A stretch of 64,000 nt of DNA from Vibrio aerogenes. GTDB lineage: Bacteria > Pseudomonadota > Gammaproteobacteria > Enterobacterales > Vibrionaceae. The notes beneath the pieces are model-generated. The model did not search any database. It was given only the letters and a program-made list of their open reading frames with translations, and was not told the DNA's origin. The first letter of the stretch is position 1. Every line of letters starts with the position of its first letter. The position numbers and the translations under genes are program-made. Positions 36,694 through 47,250 of the stretch are shown one piece after another. The stretch spans positions 620,001 through 684,000 of the forward strand of contig NZ_AP024861.1 of NCBI RefSeq assembly GCF_024346755.1. Reading direction: 5' to 3'.

Positions 36694-37090
36694 TATTGTT
36701 CCTAAACCATCAACAAACGCTTGTCTGGTGAGTTTGTTTGTCATTTCTCTGATGTTGTGGGGGGTGACAACATCTGATTTCCCGGTTTCGGTCAGTTTCT
36801 CTTTTTTTGGCGTACTCGGGAAAAATATCAGAGACCAGTTGCTTTTTGTTGATGGTATTCATCAGCCGTTTCTGTATAAAGTTTCCGGGGTGATTGAGTT
36901 TGTTGACGGGCCCTCCAGGGGAGTGGAGCGGGTGTCGGTGTTATATGCAAGCTGGTTTTTGATTGTGATTTATCAATCCGGTGAACGTCAGTTACTCTGG
37001 CGTGATAGTTGCGAAGAATCGGATTACAGATATTTAATTGTTTCAGAGAAGCGGAGGTATGTTCACCTCCGCGCTTCACATGGAAAATAA
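36641..37090 (+). CDS. ygfX: YgfX-like membrane protein
   Basis: YgfX (CptA) is a small inner-membrane protein encoded with SdhE. The open frame of 149 codons begins inside sdhE at an ATG (36641), but the true start may be a later non-ATG codon, because the first ~17 residues overlap sdhE. A membrane hairpin occupies about residues 26-60 ([17 protein letters not shown] and [11 protein letters not shown]), followed by a soluble C-terminal part with the family-like [12 protein letters not shown]. Identification rests mostly on layout and position. Confidence 0.72.
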   Translation: MLQSWIKSLPITLAKSVSIVPKPSTNACLVSLFVISLMLWGVTTSDFPVSVSFSFFGVLGKNIRDQLLFVDGIHQPFLYKVSGVIEFVDGPSRGVERVSVLYASWFLIVIYQSGERQLLWRDSCEESDYRYLIVSEKRRYVHLRASHGK

Positions 37091-37103
37091 TAAGCTGAGT
37101 CTT

Positions 37104-38705
37104 TTAAGGCTCAAGAATTGTTGGTCCACTTTGCTCCAGTTTATCTGGATAATCGAGCGTATAGTGGAGTCCCCGGCTCTCTTTTCTTTGTATAGCACAC
37201 AGAATCATTAACTCTGCAACCTGTAGTAAATTACGTAATTCAATCAGGTTGTTTGATACCCGGAAATTACTGTAGTATTCATGTGTTTCCTGCTGTAGCA
37301 GGTGGATGCGTCTGAGAGCCCGTTCAAGCCGTTTATCTGTTCGTACAATTCCCATGTAATCCCACATAAATAACCGTAACTCGTGCCAGTTATGCTGGAT
37401 GACCACTTCTTCATCGGAGCAGGTGACCTGGCTTTCATCCCAAAATGGTGGTGATGGCGGAAGCGGGGCGTCATCTATTTTACTCATGATATCAGCGGCG
37501 GCAGATTGTGCATAAACAACACATTCGAGTAAGGAATTTGATGCCATCCGGTTTGCACCATGCAGACCCGTATAGCTGACTTCACCAATCGCATAGAGAT
37601 GTTTTAAATCAGTCTGACCTTGCTGATTTACGATCACACCGCCACATGTGTAATGCGCGGCCGGAACGATCGGAATCGGCTCTTTGGTCATATCAATGCC
37701 CAATTCCTGAAGCTTGGCATAAATAGTCGGGAAGTGCTTTGTAATAAAGTCAGCAGGTTTATGGCTGATATCGAGATACATGCAGTCTGCACCCAGCCGC
37801 TTCATTTCATAGTCAATGGCCCGGGCAACAATATCCCGTGGGGCTAACTCTCCCCGCTCATCAAAATCCGGCATAAACCTTGAGCCATCAGGACGTTTTA
37901 AATGAGCGCCTTCTCCCCTGAGTGCCTCGGTCAGCAAAAAGTTTCTGGATTCAGGGTGATAAAGACAAGTCGGATGAAACTGGTTAAATTCCATATTTGC
38001 TACCCGGCAGCCAGCACGCCATGCCATTGCTATACCATCGCCGGAGGAGACATCCGGATTGGATGTATATTGATAAACTTTTGAAGCGCCGCCTGTAGCC
38101 AGAACCACAAATTTTGCTCTGACAGTCTCGACATGTTCATCATTCCGGTTCCAGATGTATGCCCCAATCACTTTACCCGGATCACCGTCAACTTTATCTT
38201 CGGTGATCAAATCCAGTGCATTATGACGCTCAAATACCCGGATATTCGGATGGCTTAACACATTATCCTGCAATGAATTTTGCATCGCCATGCCGGTCGC
38301 ATCTGCAGCATGCAGAATTCTGCGGTGGCTGTGCCCACCTTCCCGTGTCAGATGATATTTTGGTTTTGACGCCTGACTGGTTTCATCCAGGTCAAAGGGG
38401 ACGCCACCATCGATTAACCATTGAACGCATTTTTTTGCATTTTCGGCAATGAATCTGACCGTTTCTTTCTCGCAGATGCCATCTCCGGCAATGAGCGTAT
38501 CCTGAACATGGGAGTCAACACTGTCTGATTCGTCAAATACGGCAGCAATTCCCCCTTGGGCATAATATGTAGCACCTTCACTCCATGGACCTTTACTCAG
38601 AACGATCACTTCAGATTTACCTGCAATACGCAAAGCAAGAGATAGTCCCGCAGCACCACTTCCAATGACCAGCACATCGCACTGATGTTCCCTAGTAGCA
38701 TTCAT
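37104..38705 (-). CDS. nadB: L-aspartate oxidase
   Basis: NadB oxidises aspartate to iminoaspartate, the first step of NAD synthesis. The 533-residue flavoprotein has the FAD motif [18 protein letters not shown], the active-site loop [27 protein letters not shown] [35 protein letters not shown] and the C-terminal [12 protein letters not shown]. The length is normal. It is convergent with ygfX and divergent from rpoE, the usual vibrio arrangement. Confidence 0.97.
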   Translation of the reverse strand: MNATREHQCDVLVIGSGAAGLSLALRIAGKSEVIVLSKGPWSEGATYYAQGGIAAVFDESDSVDSHVQDTLIAGDGICEKETVRFIAENAKKCVQWLIDGGVPFDLDETSQASKPKYHLTREGGHSHRRILHAADATGMAMQNSLQDNVLSHPNIRVFERHNALDLITEDKVDGDPGKVIGAYIWNRNDEHVETVRAKFVVLATGGASKVYQYTSNPDVSSGDGIAMAWRAGCRVANMEFNQFHPTCLYHPESRNFLLTEALRGEGAHLKRPDGSRFMPDFDERGELAPRDIVARAIDYEMKRLGADCMYLDISHKPADFITKHFPTIYAKLQELGIDMTKEPIPIVPAAHYTCGGVIVNQQGQTDLKHLYAIGEVSYTGLHGANRMASNSLLECVVYAQSAAADIMSKIDDAPLPPSPPFWDESQVTCSDEEVVIQHNWHELRLFMWDYMGIVRTDKRLERALRRIHLLQQETHEYYSNFRVSNNLIELRNLLQVAELMILCAIQRKESRGLHYTLDYPDKLEQSGPTILEP

Positions 38706-39165
38706 AAATTCGTTTTCCCAATAATCAGCAAGAGTATTTTTTATCCGGTTTTGTTAAGCACCGACTTACAATCAGAACTCTGATATTGCTTTCCTCTACT
38801 GGATATTTGCCTGTTTATCCTGATGAGACTGTTTATAGTTCTTAGATTTTTTGATCACCATATCAGATGGCATTCTTTTTATATGAGCAGCAAATGATTC
38901 TTGTCTGGTTCAGCGTTTTGAACTTATGATTAGTTGTCAACATTATAATTTTTGGTGGTTTAAAAAAATAAAATAACAACATATTCAACGAGTTGAGTTC
39001 TGCTCTTTTATGAAAAGAAATTTAATATCGGGGGAACTATTTTTTTTTGTAAGGGTCTCATTATACTGCTCATGTCAGCAGTGGTGTCAATACTACATTT
39101 TTGAATGTATAACCCCCTCGTGAGTGAGATGAACGGGGAGATAAATTATAGGAGTGTACGCTCGA
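38706..39165. promoter_or_regulatory. Divergent nadB / rpoE promoter region
   Basis: The 460 bp gap contains the promoters of nadB and of the rpoE operon. A sigma-E type promoter is recognisable at 39033-39060. The rpoE ribosome site AGGAG lies at 39149-39154. The nadB side is A+T rich without a clear promoter match. No gene was seen. Confidence 0.55.
39033..39060 (+). promoter_or_regulatory. Sigma-E promoter of the rpoE operon
   Basis: GGAACTA (39033-39039) and TCTCA (39056-39060) are separated by 16 bases, matching the sigma-E pattern GGAACTT-N16-TCTGA with two differences. It lies about 105 bp upstream of rpoE and indicates autoregulation, as in E. coli rpoE P2. The spacer contains nine consecutive T (39040-39048). 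Confidence 0.7.
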
Positions 39166-39738
39166 ATGCACGAGCAGTTAACCGATCAAGTATTGATTGA
39201 GCGAATTCAAAATGGCGATAAACAGGCATTTAACCTATTGGTCACGAAGTACCAAAATAAGGTTTGTAACCTGATTGCAAGGTATGTGAATAATTCAGGA
39301 GATGTCGCTGATGTTGCCCAGGAAACATTTATTAAGGCATACAGAGCTATTCCTTCGTTTCGCGGAGAAAGTGCTTTTTACACCTGGCTCTACCGGATTG
39401 CTGTAAATACTGCTAAGAATTATATAGTTGCACAGAGTCGGAGGCCTCCTGCAAATGATATTGATGCAGAAGATGCTGAATATTACGAGAACGACAATAT
39501 TCTGAAAGAAATATCGAACCCCGAAAACATTACGTTGTCCAAGGAATTGAAGCGTGCTGTTTTTGCGGCGATAGATGCATTACCAGAAGATTTAAAGACC
39601 GCAATGACGTTAAGAGAACTCGATGGTCTGAGTTATGAAGAAATTGCTGCGGTGATGGATTGTCCTGTTGGAACAGTACGGTCCCGGATTTTTCGAGCAC
39701 GGGAGGCAGTAGAAAAGCGGATTAGTTCGCTTTTGTAG
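39166..39738 (+). CDS. rpoE: RNA polymerase sigma-E factor
   Basis: RpoE directs the envelope-stress response. The start MHEQLTDQVLIERIQNGDKQ (ATG at 39166, AGGAG upstream) gives 190 residues. Region 2 contains DVADVAQETFIKAYRAIPSF and SAFYTWLYRIAVNTAKNYIV; region 4 contains LDGLSYEEIAAVMDCPVGTVRSRIF-type helix-turn-helix residues. It is followed by rseA, rseB and rseC, the standard operon that holds sigma-E at the membrane. Confidence 0.97.
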   Translation: MHEQLTDQVLIERIQNGDKQAFNLLVTKYQNKVCNLIARYVNNSGDVADVAQETFIKAYRAIPSFRGESAFYTWLYRIAVNTAKNYIVAQSRRPPANDIDAEDAEYYENDNILKEISNPENITLSKELKRAVFAAIDALPEDLKTAMTLRELDGLSYEEIAAVMDCPVGTVRSRIFRAREAVEKRISSLL

Positions 39739-39769
39739 TGTCTGACTTATCTGAATGATGGTGGATAAA

Positions 39770-40399
39770 ATGGCTGATAAAGAAAAAATTTCGGCGCTCA
39801 TGGATGGAGAACTGATCGATAAAGCGTTAATCAACGAGTTATCAGGTGATCAGGACGGGTTGAAAGTATGGCGTAATTACCATGTCATTGGTGATGTGAT
39901 GCGCGGGGATTCGCTCCATAGTGAATGGGACATTGCTGAGCAGGTCTCTGTCGCACTGGAAAAAGAACCGGTACATTACCAGTTTGATAAGACTGAGAAA
40001 ACAGAACATTTAGACATCACTTTTGCTGAGTCTCAGCCTTCGCCGGCACAAGCCCGAAAACAGCTTCCTGCGTGGTTGGGTCAGTTAGGACAAGTTGCCA
40101 TTGCGGCTTGTGTTTCTCTGGCTGTTGTTGTCGGGGTACAGCAATATGGTGGGAGTGATACTTCAAATATTGCGGGTCATGAACAACAGCCTCCTGTACT
40201 GCAGACCATTCCACTTGCAGGGACTGCTGAACCGGTAAGTCTGACTCGGGAGTCTGTTCAAAAACATGAGTCTGAGAAACGGTATCAAACTGAAACAAAT
40301 GTTCAGGAGCAGCGTCGCCGTATTAATGCAATGCTGCAGGATTATGAACTTCAGTTAAAATTAAATAGTGAAAATTCTAATCATTCTAGTGGTCACTAA
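39770..40399 (+). CDS. rseA: Anti-sigma-E factor RseA
   Basis: RseA spans the inner membrane and binds sigma-E until cleaved by DegS and RseP. The start MADKEKISALMDGELIDKAL gives 209 residues. The cytoplasmic N-terminal domain contains WRNYHVIGDVMRG, typical of RseA; one membrane helix (about 105-122, VAIAACVSLAVVVGVQQYGG) follows; the periplasmic C-terminal part binds RseB. It starts 31 bases after rpoE. Confidence 0.94.
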   Translation: MADKEKISALMDGELIDKALINELSGDQDGLKVWRNYHVIGDVMRGDSLHSEWDIAEQVSVALEKEPVHYQFDKTEKTEHLDITFAESQPSPAQARKQLPAWLGQLGQVAIAACVSLAVVVGVQQYGGSDTSNIAGHEQQPPVLQTIPLAGTAEPVSLTRESVQKHESEKRYQTETNVQEQRRRINAMLQDYELQLKLNSENSNHSSGH

Positions 40400-40413
40400 G
40401 AGTTAGTTATTGA

Positions 40414-41379
40414 ATGAAAAAATTTCTGGTCAGTGTTGTTGCGCTGTTCAGCTTGAGTACATCGATGGCCTTTGCTGATGATTTGTCAGCAGAGGCTTTG
40501 TTACTTCAGATGAATCGCGCCAGTCAAGAACTTAATTACGAACTTTCCTATATTCTGATCAAAAAGAATGGTATTGAGCCATTGCTTTATCGTCATGCTG
40601 TGAGTGAATCAGAATCCCTGGCACATTTAATTTATTTAAGTGGTCCTGTCCGGGAAGTCATTCGTCGTGGAAGCGAAGTCAGCTATATTGAACCCGGAAT
40701 TGAACCCTTCACCATTGAATCCGGTCAAATGGTGGCGCCGGTCATTCCTTTACTAAACAGCAACATTCAACACCTGAGTCATTTCTATGATTATGTGAAA
40801 ATAGGGCGGGGCAGAGAAGCGGGTACGTCTTGTCTGGTTGTGCGCGTCGTTCCTAAAGACGGTTTGCGCTATTCGTATGTGCTCTGGGTCGATGAAAGAA
40901 GCCATTTACCTTTGAGGGCCGATTTAGTTGACCGCGATGGTGAGATATTAGAGCAGTACCGGACAATTTCTTATTCTGTCAGCGATAAACTTATTGCTGT
41001 GATGAATAATCTGAAAAAAGTCCAGCTACCCGGTGTTTTATCTTTGCCGGAAAATAAAATGAAGAAAAGTTTCTGGCAGGTGACGTGGGTCCCGGCTGGA
41101 TTCGTTGCAAAAGAATTGAATCGTTATCGTATGGCGGTGACGAAAAAGGTGGTCGAAAGCCAGCTATTCTCTGATGGTTTATTTAGTTTCTCTGTCTATA
41201 TTTCAGATAAGGATAATTATTCTCTGAAGAATCAGTTGATTCGGCAAGGAAGAAGAACATTGCATAGTCTGGTAATTGGTCATAATGAAATATCTGTGAT
41301 TGGTGATATACCACCGGAGACTGCAAAACGAATCGCGAAATCTGTCGCATTTCAAAAGACAGGAGTGAAGTCGCCATGA
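40414..41379 (+). CDS. rseB: RseB, periplasmic regulator of sigma-E
   Basis: RseB protects RseA from proteolysis and senses lipopolysaccharide intermediates. The 321-residue protein has a signal peptide (KKFLVSVVALFSLSTSMAFA, cut near residue 21), a LolA-like N-terminal domain (SAEALLLQMNRASQELNYEL) and a smaller C-terminal domain (SFWQVTWVPAGFVAKELNRY) of the MucB family. Its stop overlaps the rseC start (ATGA). Confidence 0.94.
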   Translation: MKKFLVSVVALFSLSTSMAFADDLSAEALLLQMNRASQELNYELSYILIKKNGIEPLLYRHAVSESESLAHLIYLSGPVREVIRRGSEVSYIEPGIEPFTIESGQMVAPVIPLLNSNIQHLSHFYDYVKIGRGREAGTSCLVVRVVPKDGLRYSYVLWVDERSHLPLRADLVDRDGEILEQYRTISYSVSDKLIAVMNNLKKVQLPGVLSLPENKMKKSFWQVTWVPAGFVAKELNRYRMAVTKKVVESQLFSDGLFSFSVYISDKDNYSLKNQLIRQGRRTLHSLVIGHNEISVIGDIPPETAKRIAKSVAFQKTGVKSP

Positions 41380-41846
41380 TGACTGCTTTGGCAACAGTTT
41401 CTGATGTTCATCCCTCAAAAAATGGATATGAGGTGAAACTGCGTTGTGAACAGCAAACAAGCTGTAGCCATTGTGCATCTTCTTCAAGCTGTGGTACCGG
41501 TGTCGTATCTAAAGCTGTTGGCAACAAGAGTCTGAGCTGGTCTCTGGAAACTCAGCAAAAGCTTGAACCAGGCCAAATGGTGGAGATTGGCTTACCTGAG
41601 AAAAGTTTATTACAATCTGCGTTGATCGTTTATCTTTTTCCCCTGCTGATGCTGATTACCGGGACTTTTGCAGGGGAATTTATTGTCTCGCCATTTTTTC
41701 ATCATAGTGAGCCCTCCGTTATTCTGACATCGGTCGGTTTTATTGTTTCCGGTGTATTTCTTTCGAGATTAATGTCAAAGCGACTTGAAGCACGAACCCT
41801 GAATGAAGTGACCTTGCTGCGTGTTTTGGGGGAATCTATTCTGTAA
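41376..41846 (+). CDS. rseC: RseC family membrane protein
   Basis: RseC/MucC is a small inner-membrane protein at the end of the sigma-E operon, with a role in redox or SoxR reduction in some species. The 156-residue protein has the cysteine-rich motif CEQQTSCSHCASSSSCGTG near residue 25 and two membrane helices (about 85-105 and 115-135). Start overlap with rseB (ATGA) suggests coupling; a second in-frame ATG follows at once. Confidence 0.93.
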   Translation: MMTALATVSDVHPSKNGYEVKLRCEQQTSCSHCASSSSCGTGVVSKAVGNKSLSWSLETQQKLEPGQMVEIGLPEKSLLQSALIVYLFPLLMLITGTFAGEFIVSPFFHHSEPSVILTSVGFIVSGVFLSRLMSKRLEARTLNEVTLLRVLGESIL

Positions 41847-41987
41847 ATTAAATCAGAAATTGATTTTAGGGTGCGAATCTATTTTAAATTCGGTAAAATC
41901 GCCCAACTTTACTGGAATAGCACTGTGGCAATACACAGTCCATTCTTTTTCTTTCACAACTGTAAGAGTTTATTCACCCATAATTCT

Positions 41988-43781
41988 ATGAAGCACATTC
42001 GCAACTTTTCGATTATCGCCCATATTGATCATGGAAAATCAACCCTGTCTGATCGCTTGATTCAGGTTTGTGGTGGTTTGAGTGATCGTGAAATGGCCGA
42101 GCAGGTTCTTGATTCGATGGATCTGGAGCGGGAACGTGGTATCACTATTAAAGCACAGAGTGTGACACTGAACTACAAAGCTAAAGATGGTGAAACCTAT
42201 CAGCTCAATTTCATTGATACACCGGGACATGTGGATTTTTCATATGAAGTTTCCCGTTCTCTGGCTGCTTGTGAAGGTGCTTTGCTGGTGGTCGATGCCG
42301 GACAGGGAGTTGAAGCTCAGACGCTGGCGAACTGTTATACGGCAATCGAAATGGATCTGGAAGTTGTTCCGATTCTGAATAAGATTGATTTGCCTGCCGC
42401 TGAACCGGAACGTGTTGCTGAAGAAATTGAAGATATCGTTGGGATTGATGCAATTGACGCGGTGAAATGTTCTGCGAAAACCGGCGTCGGTGTAGAAGAT
42501 GTGCTGGAGAAGATTGTTTCGGACATACCACCGCCTGAAGGTGATGAAAACAGTACGCTGCAAGCTTTAATTATTGATTCCTGGTTTGATAATTATCTGG
42601 GTGTTGTTTCTTTGGTACGGATTAAAAATGGTGTGCTGAAGAAAAATGACAAAATTAAGGTGATGAGTACAGGTCAGATCTGGGGCGTTGATCGTTTGGG
42701 TATATTTACGCCTAAACAAGAAGATACAACAGCGCTGAAAACCGGTGAAGTGGGTTGGGTTGTCTGTGGAATCAAAGATATTCTTGGTGCGCCAGTCGGT
42801 GATACGCTGACGTTAGCCAAAAATGGTTGTGAAACGGCATTACCCGGATTTCAGAAAGTTAAACCTCAGGTTTACGCTGGCTTGTTTCCTGTCTCTTCGG
42901 ATGATTATGAAAACTTCCGGGATGCTCTGGGTAAGCTGAGCCTGAATGATGCTTCACTATTTTATGAGCCTGAAACGTCTGCTGCGCTTGGGTTTGGTTT
43001 CCGTTGTGGTTTCCTTGGCATGTTGCACATGGAAATTATTCAGGAGCGGCTGGAACGTGAATACGATCTGGATCTAATTACCACGGCGCCGACGGTTGTC
43101 TATGAAGTTGAAAATACAGACGGTTCAACAATTTATGTTGATAGCCCGGCAAAGCTGCCAGCTGTGAATGATATTCATGAAATTCGTGAACCGATTTCCC
43201 GCTGTAATATCTTAGTGCCGTCTGATTATCTGGGGAATGTGATTACTCTCTGTGTTGAAAAACGCGGTGTTCAGGTCGATATGGTTTATCACGGTAATCA
43301 GGTTGCTCTGACTTATGATATACCAATGGCTGAAGTGGTACTGGACTTCTTTGATCGTCTGAAATCTACATCCCGTGGTTATGCGTCACTTGATTATTCT
43401 TTCCAGCGATTTGAAGCGTCAGACATGGTGCGCGTTGATGTCATGCTCAATGGTGATCGTGTGGATGCGCTGGCAATCATTACACATAAAGAACAGGCGC
43501 AATCACGTGGTCGTCTGCTGGTCGAAAAAATGAAAGAGTTCATTCCGCGCCAAATGTTTGATATTGCGATTCAGGCTGCAATCGGAAATCACATTATTGC
43601 CCGTTCGACTGTGAAGCAGTTAAGAAAGAATGTATTAGCAAAATGTTATGGCGGTGATGTAAGCCGTAAGAAAAAACTGTTGAAGAAACAGAAAGAAGGT
43701 AAAAAGCGCATGAAGCAAATCGGTAATGTTGAATTACCTCAGGAAGCATTCCTGGCTATTTTACACGTTGGTAAAGATTAA
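41988..43781 (+). CDS. lepA: Elongation factor 4 (LepA)
   Basis: LepA is a ribosomal GTPase that back-translocates or remodels elongating/initiating ribosomes. The start [20 protein letters not shown] (ATG at 41988) gives 597 residues; the open frame extends 39 codons upstream into non-coding sequence. GTPase motifs: [22 protein letters not shown]. The LepA-specific C-terminal domain ([20 protein letters not shown]) is complete. It precedes lepB, as in most gammaproteobacteria. Confidence 0.97.
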   Translation: MKHIRNFSIIAHIDHGKSTLSDRLIQVCGGLSDREMAEQVLDSMDLERERGITIKAQSVTLNYKAKDGETYQLNFIDTPGHVDFSYEVSRSLAACEGALLVVDAGQGVEAQTLANCYTAIEMDLEVVPILNKIDLPAAEPERVAEEIEDIVGIDAIDAVKCSAKTGVGVEDVLEKIVSDIPPPEGDENSTLQALIIDSWFDNYLGVVSLVRIKNGVLKKNDKIKVMSTGQIWGVDRLGIFTPKQEDTTALKTGEVGWVVCGIKDILGAPVGDTLTLAKNGCETALPGFQKVKPQVYAGLFPVSSDDYENFRDALGKLSLNDASLFYEPETSAALGFGFRCGFLGMLHMEIIQERLEREYDLDLITTAPTVVYEVENTDGSTIYVDSPAKLPAVNDIHEIREPISRCNILVPSDYLGNVITLCVEKRGVQVDMVYHGNQVALTYDIPMAEVVLDFFDRLKSTSRGYASLDYSFQRFEASDMVRVDVMLNGDRVDALAIITHKEQAQSRGRLLVEKMKEFIPRQMFDIAIQAAIGNHIIARSTVKQLRKNVLAKCYGGDVSRKKKLLKKQKEGKKRMKQIGNVELPQEAFLAILHVGKD

Positions 43782-43821
43782 TCCGATATTTTGATGAAGT
43801 GCGATAATAACGATAAATTAT

Positions 43822-43859
43822 AAGTGAAAGTGCTTTGGCGCTTTCACTTTCGTCTTTTT
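43822..43859 (+). terminator. Hairpin between lepA and lepB
   Basis: AAGTGAAAG (43822-43830) pairs with CTTTCACTT (43841-43849) and is followed by TCGTCTTTTT. It resembles a partial terminator inside the lepA-lepB operon. Confidence 0.65.
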
Positions 43860-43875
43860 AAACTAAGGGAAGTTT

Positions 43876-44772
43876 ATGGCGAATACATTTTCACTGATTT
43901 TAGTTTTGGTCACTATAGTTACCGGTATTATCTGGGCGCTTGAAAAGTGGGTTTGGGCTAAGAAACGTCAGCTAAAATTTGCTGAGCTCCAGGCTCAGAC
44001 AAATGACCTGGATACCTCTCTGGAAGATAAAGTTTTGCCTCAGCCCTGGTGGGTTGAAAACAGTGTTTCAATTTTTCCGGTGATTGCATTGGTCTTAGTG
44101 ATCCGGTCGTTTATTTTTGAGCCGTTTCAGATTCCATCAGGCTCAATGAAGCCAACCTTGCTGGTCGGGGATTTTATTCTGGTTGAAAAGTTTGCTTATG
44201 GGCTGAAAGATCCGGTCATGCATTCAACAATTGTTAAAACCGGAAAGCCTGAGCGTGGTGATATTGCGGTTTTCCGCTATCCGCCGAACCCTTCTGTTGA
44301 TTATATCAAGCGGGTTGTTGGATTACCGGGTGATATCGTCCGTTACAGTAATGAGAAGCAGTTGTGTATTCAGCCTCGTAATGAATCAGTCTGTAAGCCT
44401 GTGCCGTTGTCTGATGTACAGAAAAGTAATCTGGGTGTTAATGGCATGCCATTACTTCAGCTCAGTGAAAAGCTGGGTGATGTTGATCACCATATTTTGA
44501 TTAATCCATGGCGGCCCGTTCATCCTCAGGATTATCAGCCCCGTCCGGGTGTCAGTGAGTGGATTGTTCCTGAAGGTCATTATTTCATGATGGGTGATAA
44601 CCGGGACAATAGTGCAGACAGCCGCTATTGGGGGTTTGTGCCTGAGCGCAATCTGGTCGGAAAAGCTGTTGCTATCTGGATTAGTTTTGAATTTAACCGG
44701 GATGCAGATAGTTCTCTTCCTTCCTGGATTCCTACAAATGTGCGATTTAATCGTGTTGGCCGTATACACTAG
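43876..44772 (+). CDS. lepB: Signal peptidase I
   Basis: LepB cleaves signal peptides from exported proteins. The 298-residue protein has two N-terminal membrane helices (about 5-26 and 63-79). The catalytic serine is Ser90 in FQIPSGSMKPTLL and the general-base lysine is Lys145 in DYIKRVVGLPGD. The conserved box GHYFMMGDNRDNSADSRYW is present. The order lepA-lepB-rnc-era is standard. Confidence 0.97.
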   Translation: MANTFSLILVLVTIVTGIIWALEKWVWAKKRQLKFAELQAQTNDLDTSLEDKVLPQPWWVENSVSIFPVIALVLVIRSFIFEPFQIPSGSMKPTLLVGDFILVEKFAYGLKDPVMHSTIVKTGKPERGDIAVFRYPPNPSVDYIKRVVGLPGDIVRYSNEKQLCIQPRNESVCKPVPLSDVQKSNLGVNGMPLLQLSEKLGDVDHHILINPWRPVHPQDYQPRPGVSEWIVPEGHYFMMGDNRDNSADSRYWGFVPERNLVGKAVAIWISFEFNRDADSSLPSWIPTNVRFNRVGRIH

Positions 44773-44815
44773 GCCAACAGTCTCCAGGTTTAATAACCCT
44801 TAATGATGAGAAGAT

Positions 44816-45493
44816 ATGAATTCTCCAATTCAAAACCTTGAAAGGAAACTCAGATATGAGTTTCAAAATAAAGAACTACTGGATTTAGCACTGACCCACC
44901 GCAGTGCTGACAGCCAGCATAATGAGCGACTGGAATTTCTGGGCGATTCAATTTTAAGTTTTGTCATTGCTGATGACTTGTATCACCGTTTTCCCAAAAG
45001 TAATGAAGGTGATATGAGTCGTATGCGGGCGACTTTAGTGAAAGGAAACACCTTGGCCGAACTGGGCCGGGAGTTTGAGCTGGGAGATTACTTAAAATTA
45101 GGTCCAGGTGAGTTGAAAAGTGGCGGCTTCAGAAGAGATTCGATACTTGCTGATGCTGTTGAAGCGATCATTGGTGCGATTTATCTTGATAGTGATATAG
45201 AGTTTGTTCGCCGTATTATTTTGCAATGGTATCAGGAACGCTTAGATACAATTAAGCCCGGTGTATCGCAAAAAGATCCAAAAACCCGCTTGCAAGAGTA
45301 TTTACAGGGACGAAGAAATCCGCTGCCTGTCTATACAGTGACTAATATTAAAGGTGAAGCGCACAATCAGGAATTTACTGTATCGTGTGAAGTCGCAGGT
45401 ATTCAGGTGCCTGTTATTGGTAAAGGTACAAGCCGCCGTAAAGCCGAACAGGCTGCTGCGGAGCAAGCATTAGAGCGATTGACGAATGGCTGA
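44816..45493 (+). CDS. rnc: Ribonuclease III
   Basis: RNase III cuts double-stranded RNA, maturing rRNA and some mRNAs. The 225-residue protein has the catalytic signature [17 protein letters not shown] near residue 38, the second acidic site [13 protein letters not shown] near 115, and a C-terminal double-stranded RNA-binding domain (about 155-222) ending [16 protein letters not shown]. It overlaps era by eight bases. Confidence 0.97.
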   Translation: MNSPIQNLERKLRYEFQNKELLDLALTHRSADSQHNERLEFLGDSILSFVIADDLYHRFPKSNEGDMSRMRATLVKGNTLAELGREFELGDYLKLGPGELKSGGFRRDSILADAVEAIIGAIYLDSDIEFVRRIILQWYQERLDTIKPGVSQKDPKTRLQEYLQGRRNPLPVYTVTNIKGEAHNQEFTVSCEVAGIQVPVIGKGTSRRKAEQAAAEQALERLTNG

Positions 45494-46457
45494 TGACAAA
45501 GATGAATTTGATATTGACGCATTTTTTGCTTCAGAATCAAAAAAAGAGAGTCAACCAGAGGAACAGCACTGCGGTTTTATTGCAATCGTAGGGCGACCTA
45601 ATGTTGGTAAGTCAACCTTACTGAATCAACTTTTAGGGCAAAAGATATCAATCACCTCCCGTAAGCCACAAACAACCCGCCACCGCATTATGGGGGTGGA
45701 AACTGATGGTGATTATCAGGCGATTTATGTTGATACGCCCGGACTTCATATTGAGGAAAAGCGAGCGATAAACCGCTTAATGAATCGTGCAGCAACCAGT
45801 TCACTCAGTGATGTGAATCTGGTCTTATTTCTGGTGGAAGGAACACACTGGACTAAAGATGATGACATGGTTTTAAACAAGCTGAAGAAAGCGGATTTCC
45901 CTGTCGTGCTGTGTGTGAACAAAGTTGATAACGTCAAAGATCGTAATGACGTGATGCAGCATATGGCTTCTTTATCGGACAAAATGACGTTTGTTGATAT
46001 CATTCCTGTCTCTGCGAAGAACGGTAAAAATATTGATGTCATCCGCCACCATGTACGGGAACATTTGCCCAAGGCTGTTCATCATTTTCCAGAGGAATAT
46101 GTCACGGATCGTTCTCAGCGTTTTATGGCGTCAGAAATTCTCCGGGAAAAAATAATGCGTTTCACCGGAGAAGAGCTGCCTTACTCTGTCACGGTTGAAA
46201 TCGAGCGGTTTGATTATAATCCGGAGACAGATGGTTTCCATATCAATGCATTAATTCTGGTTGAAAGAACAGGCCAGAAGAAAATGATCATTGGTAAGGG
46301 CGGGGAGAAGATCAAAACGATTGGCCGTGAAGCCCGTCTCGATATGGAAGCGCTTTTTGGCAGAAAAGTATTTCTGGAAACCTGGGTGAAAGTCAAATCT
46401 GGCTGGGCAGACGATGAGCGGGCTCTGAGAAGTTTAGGTTATATCGATGATCTGTAG
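45486..46457 (+). CDS. era: GTPase Era
   Basis: Era is a ribosome-assembly GTPase that binds the 3' end of 16S rRNA. The 323-residue protein has [42 protein letters not shown], and a C-terminal KH domain with [19 protein letters not shown]. It has an acidic N-terminal extension of ~25 residues before the G domain. Its start lies in the end of rnc. Confidence 0.97.
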   Translation: MADDKDEFDIDAFFASESKKESQPEEQHCGFIAIVGRPNVGKSTLLNQLLGQKISITSRKPQTTRHRIMGVETDGDYQAIYVDTPGLHIEEKRAINRLMNRAATSSLSDVNLVLFLVEGTHWTKDDDMVLNKLKKADFPVVLCVNKVDNVKDRNDVMQHMASLSDKMTFVDIIPVSAKNGKNIDVIRHHVREHLPKAVHHFPEEYVTDRSQRFMASEILREKIMRFTGEELPYSVTVEIERFDYNPETDGFHINALILVERTGQKKMIIGKGGEKIKTIGREARLDMEALFGRKVFLETWVKVKSGWADDERALRSLGYIDDL

Positions 46458-46518
46458 GCCGTTAATTATTGTTGGCTGATACATTTTAATCTGCTTTTTA
46501 AATGCAGGAATTCCTGAA

Positions 46519-47250
46519 ATGTCAGAAACCCAGTTGCAACGATGTTTTGTTTTACATCGTCGCCCCTACCGAGAATCCAGTCTGATTATTGATGTTTTTA
46601 CCGAAGAATACGGGCGTTTAACTCTGTTGGCTAAAGGGGCCCGGAGTAAACGCTCTGTATTAAAAAGTGTGCTTCAGCCGTTTGTGCCTTTGTTGATGAA
46701 ATGGTCTGGCAAGGGTCAGATGAAAACACTTCGTCAGGCTGAATCGATCAGTCTGGGTTTACCTTTAACCGGCATTCATTTATATTCCGCTTTGTATGTG
46801 AATGAGCTGTTGGTCCGGCTTATTCCTGCCGAAATATCACAGCCCGGTTTATTTTATGATTATCTTCAAGTCTTAACTGAGTTAGTTCAGAATCCCAATC
46901 CGGAACCAGCCCTGAGACGTTTTGAGCTGTCTTTACTGACAGCTTTGGGTTATGGCGTCGATTTTGTGCATTGTGCAGGAACTGGTGAGCCTGTAGCGCC
47001 TGAAATGACTTATCGCTACCGGGAACAAAAAGGATTTATCGCGTCGGTGAGAAGAGATCATTTGAGTTTTACCGGTGCCGAGCTGATAGCTATTAGTGAA
47101 AGACGTTTTATGACACCAGGACAGCTTCAGGCAGCAAAACGTTTTACACGAATAGCTCTGAAGCCTTATTTGGGCGGAAAGCCATTAAAAAGCCGGGAGC
47201 TGTTTATATCTCAGTCCGGTCTATTCAAAACACGGAGTAAAGGAAAATGA
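46519..47250 (+). CDS. recO: DNA repair protein RecO
   Basis: RecO helps load RecA onto SSB-coated single-stranded DNA in the RecFOR pathway. The 243-residue protein has the N-terminal OB-fold with [19 protein letters not shown] and [11 protein letters not shown], then a helical middle ([20 protein letters not shown]). The stop overlaps the pdxJ start by four bases. Length and order era-recO-pdxJ are normal. Confidence 0.95.
   Translation: MSETQLQRCFVLHRRPYRESSLIIDVFTEEYGRLTLLAKGARSKRSVLKSVLQPFVPLLMKWSGKGQMKTLRQAESISLGLPLTGIHLYSALYVNELLVRLIPAEISQPGLFYDYLQVLTELVQNPNPEPALRRFELSLLTALGYGVDFVHCAGTGEPVAPEMTYRYREQKGFIASVRRDHLSFTGAELIAISERRFMTPGQLQAAKRFTRIALKPYLGGKPLKSRELFISQSGLFKTRSKGK

Noticed and set aside
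41871..41987. 39-codon N-terminal extension of LepA
   Set aside because: All LepA proteins begin at the [14 protein letters not shown] segment; the extra residues are not family-like.
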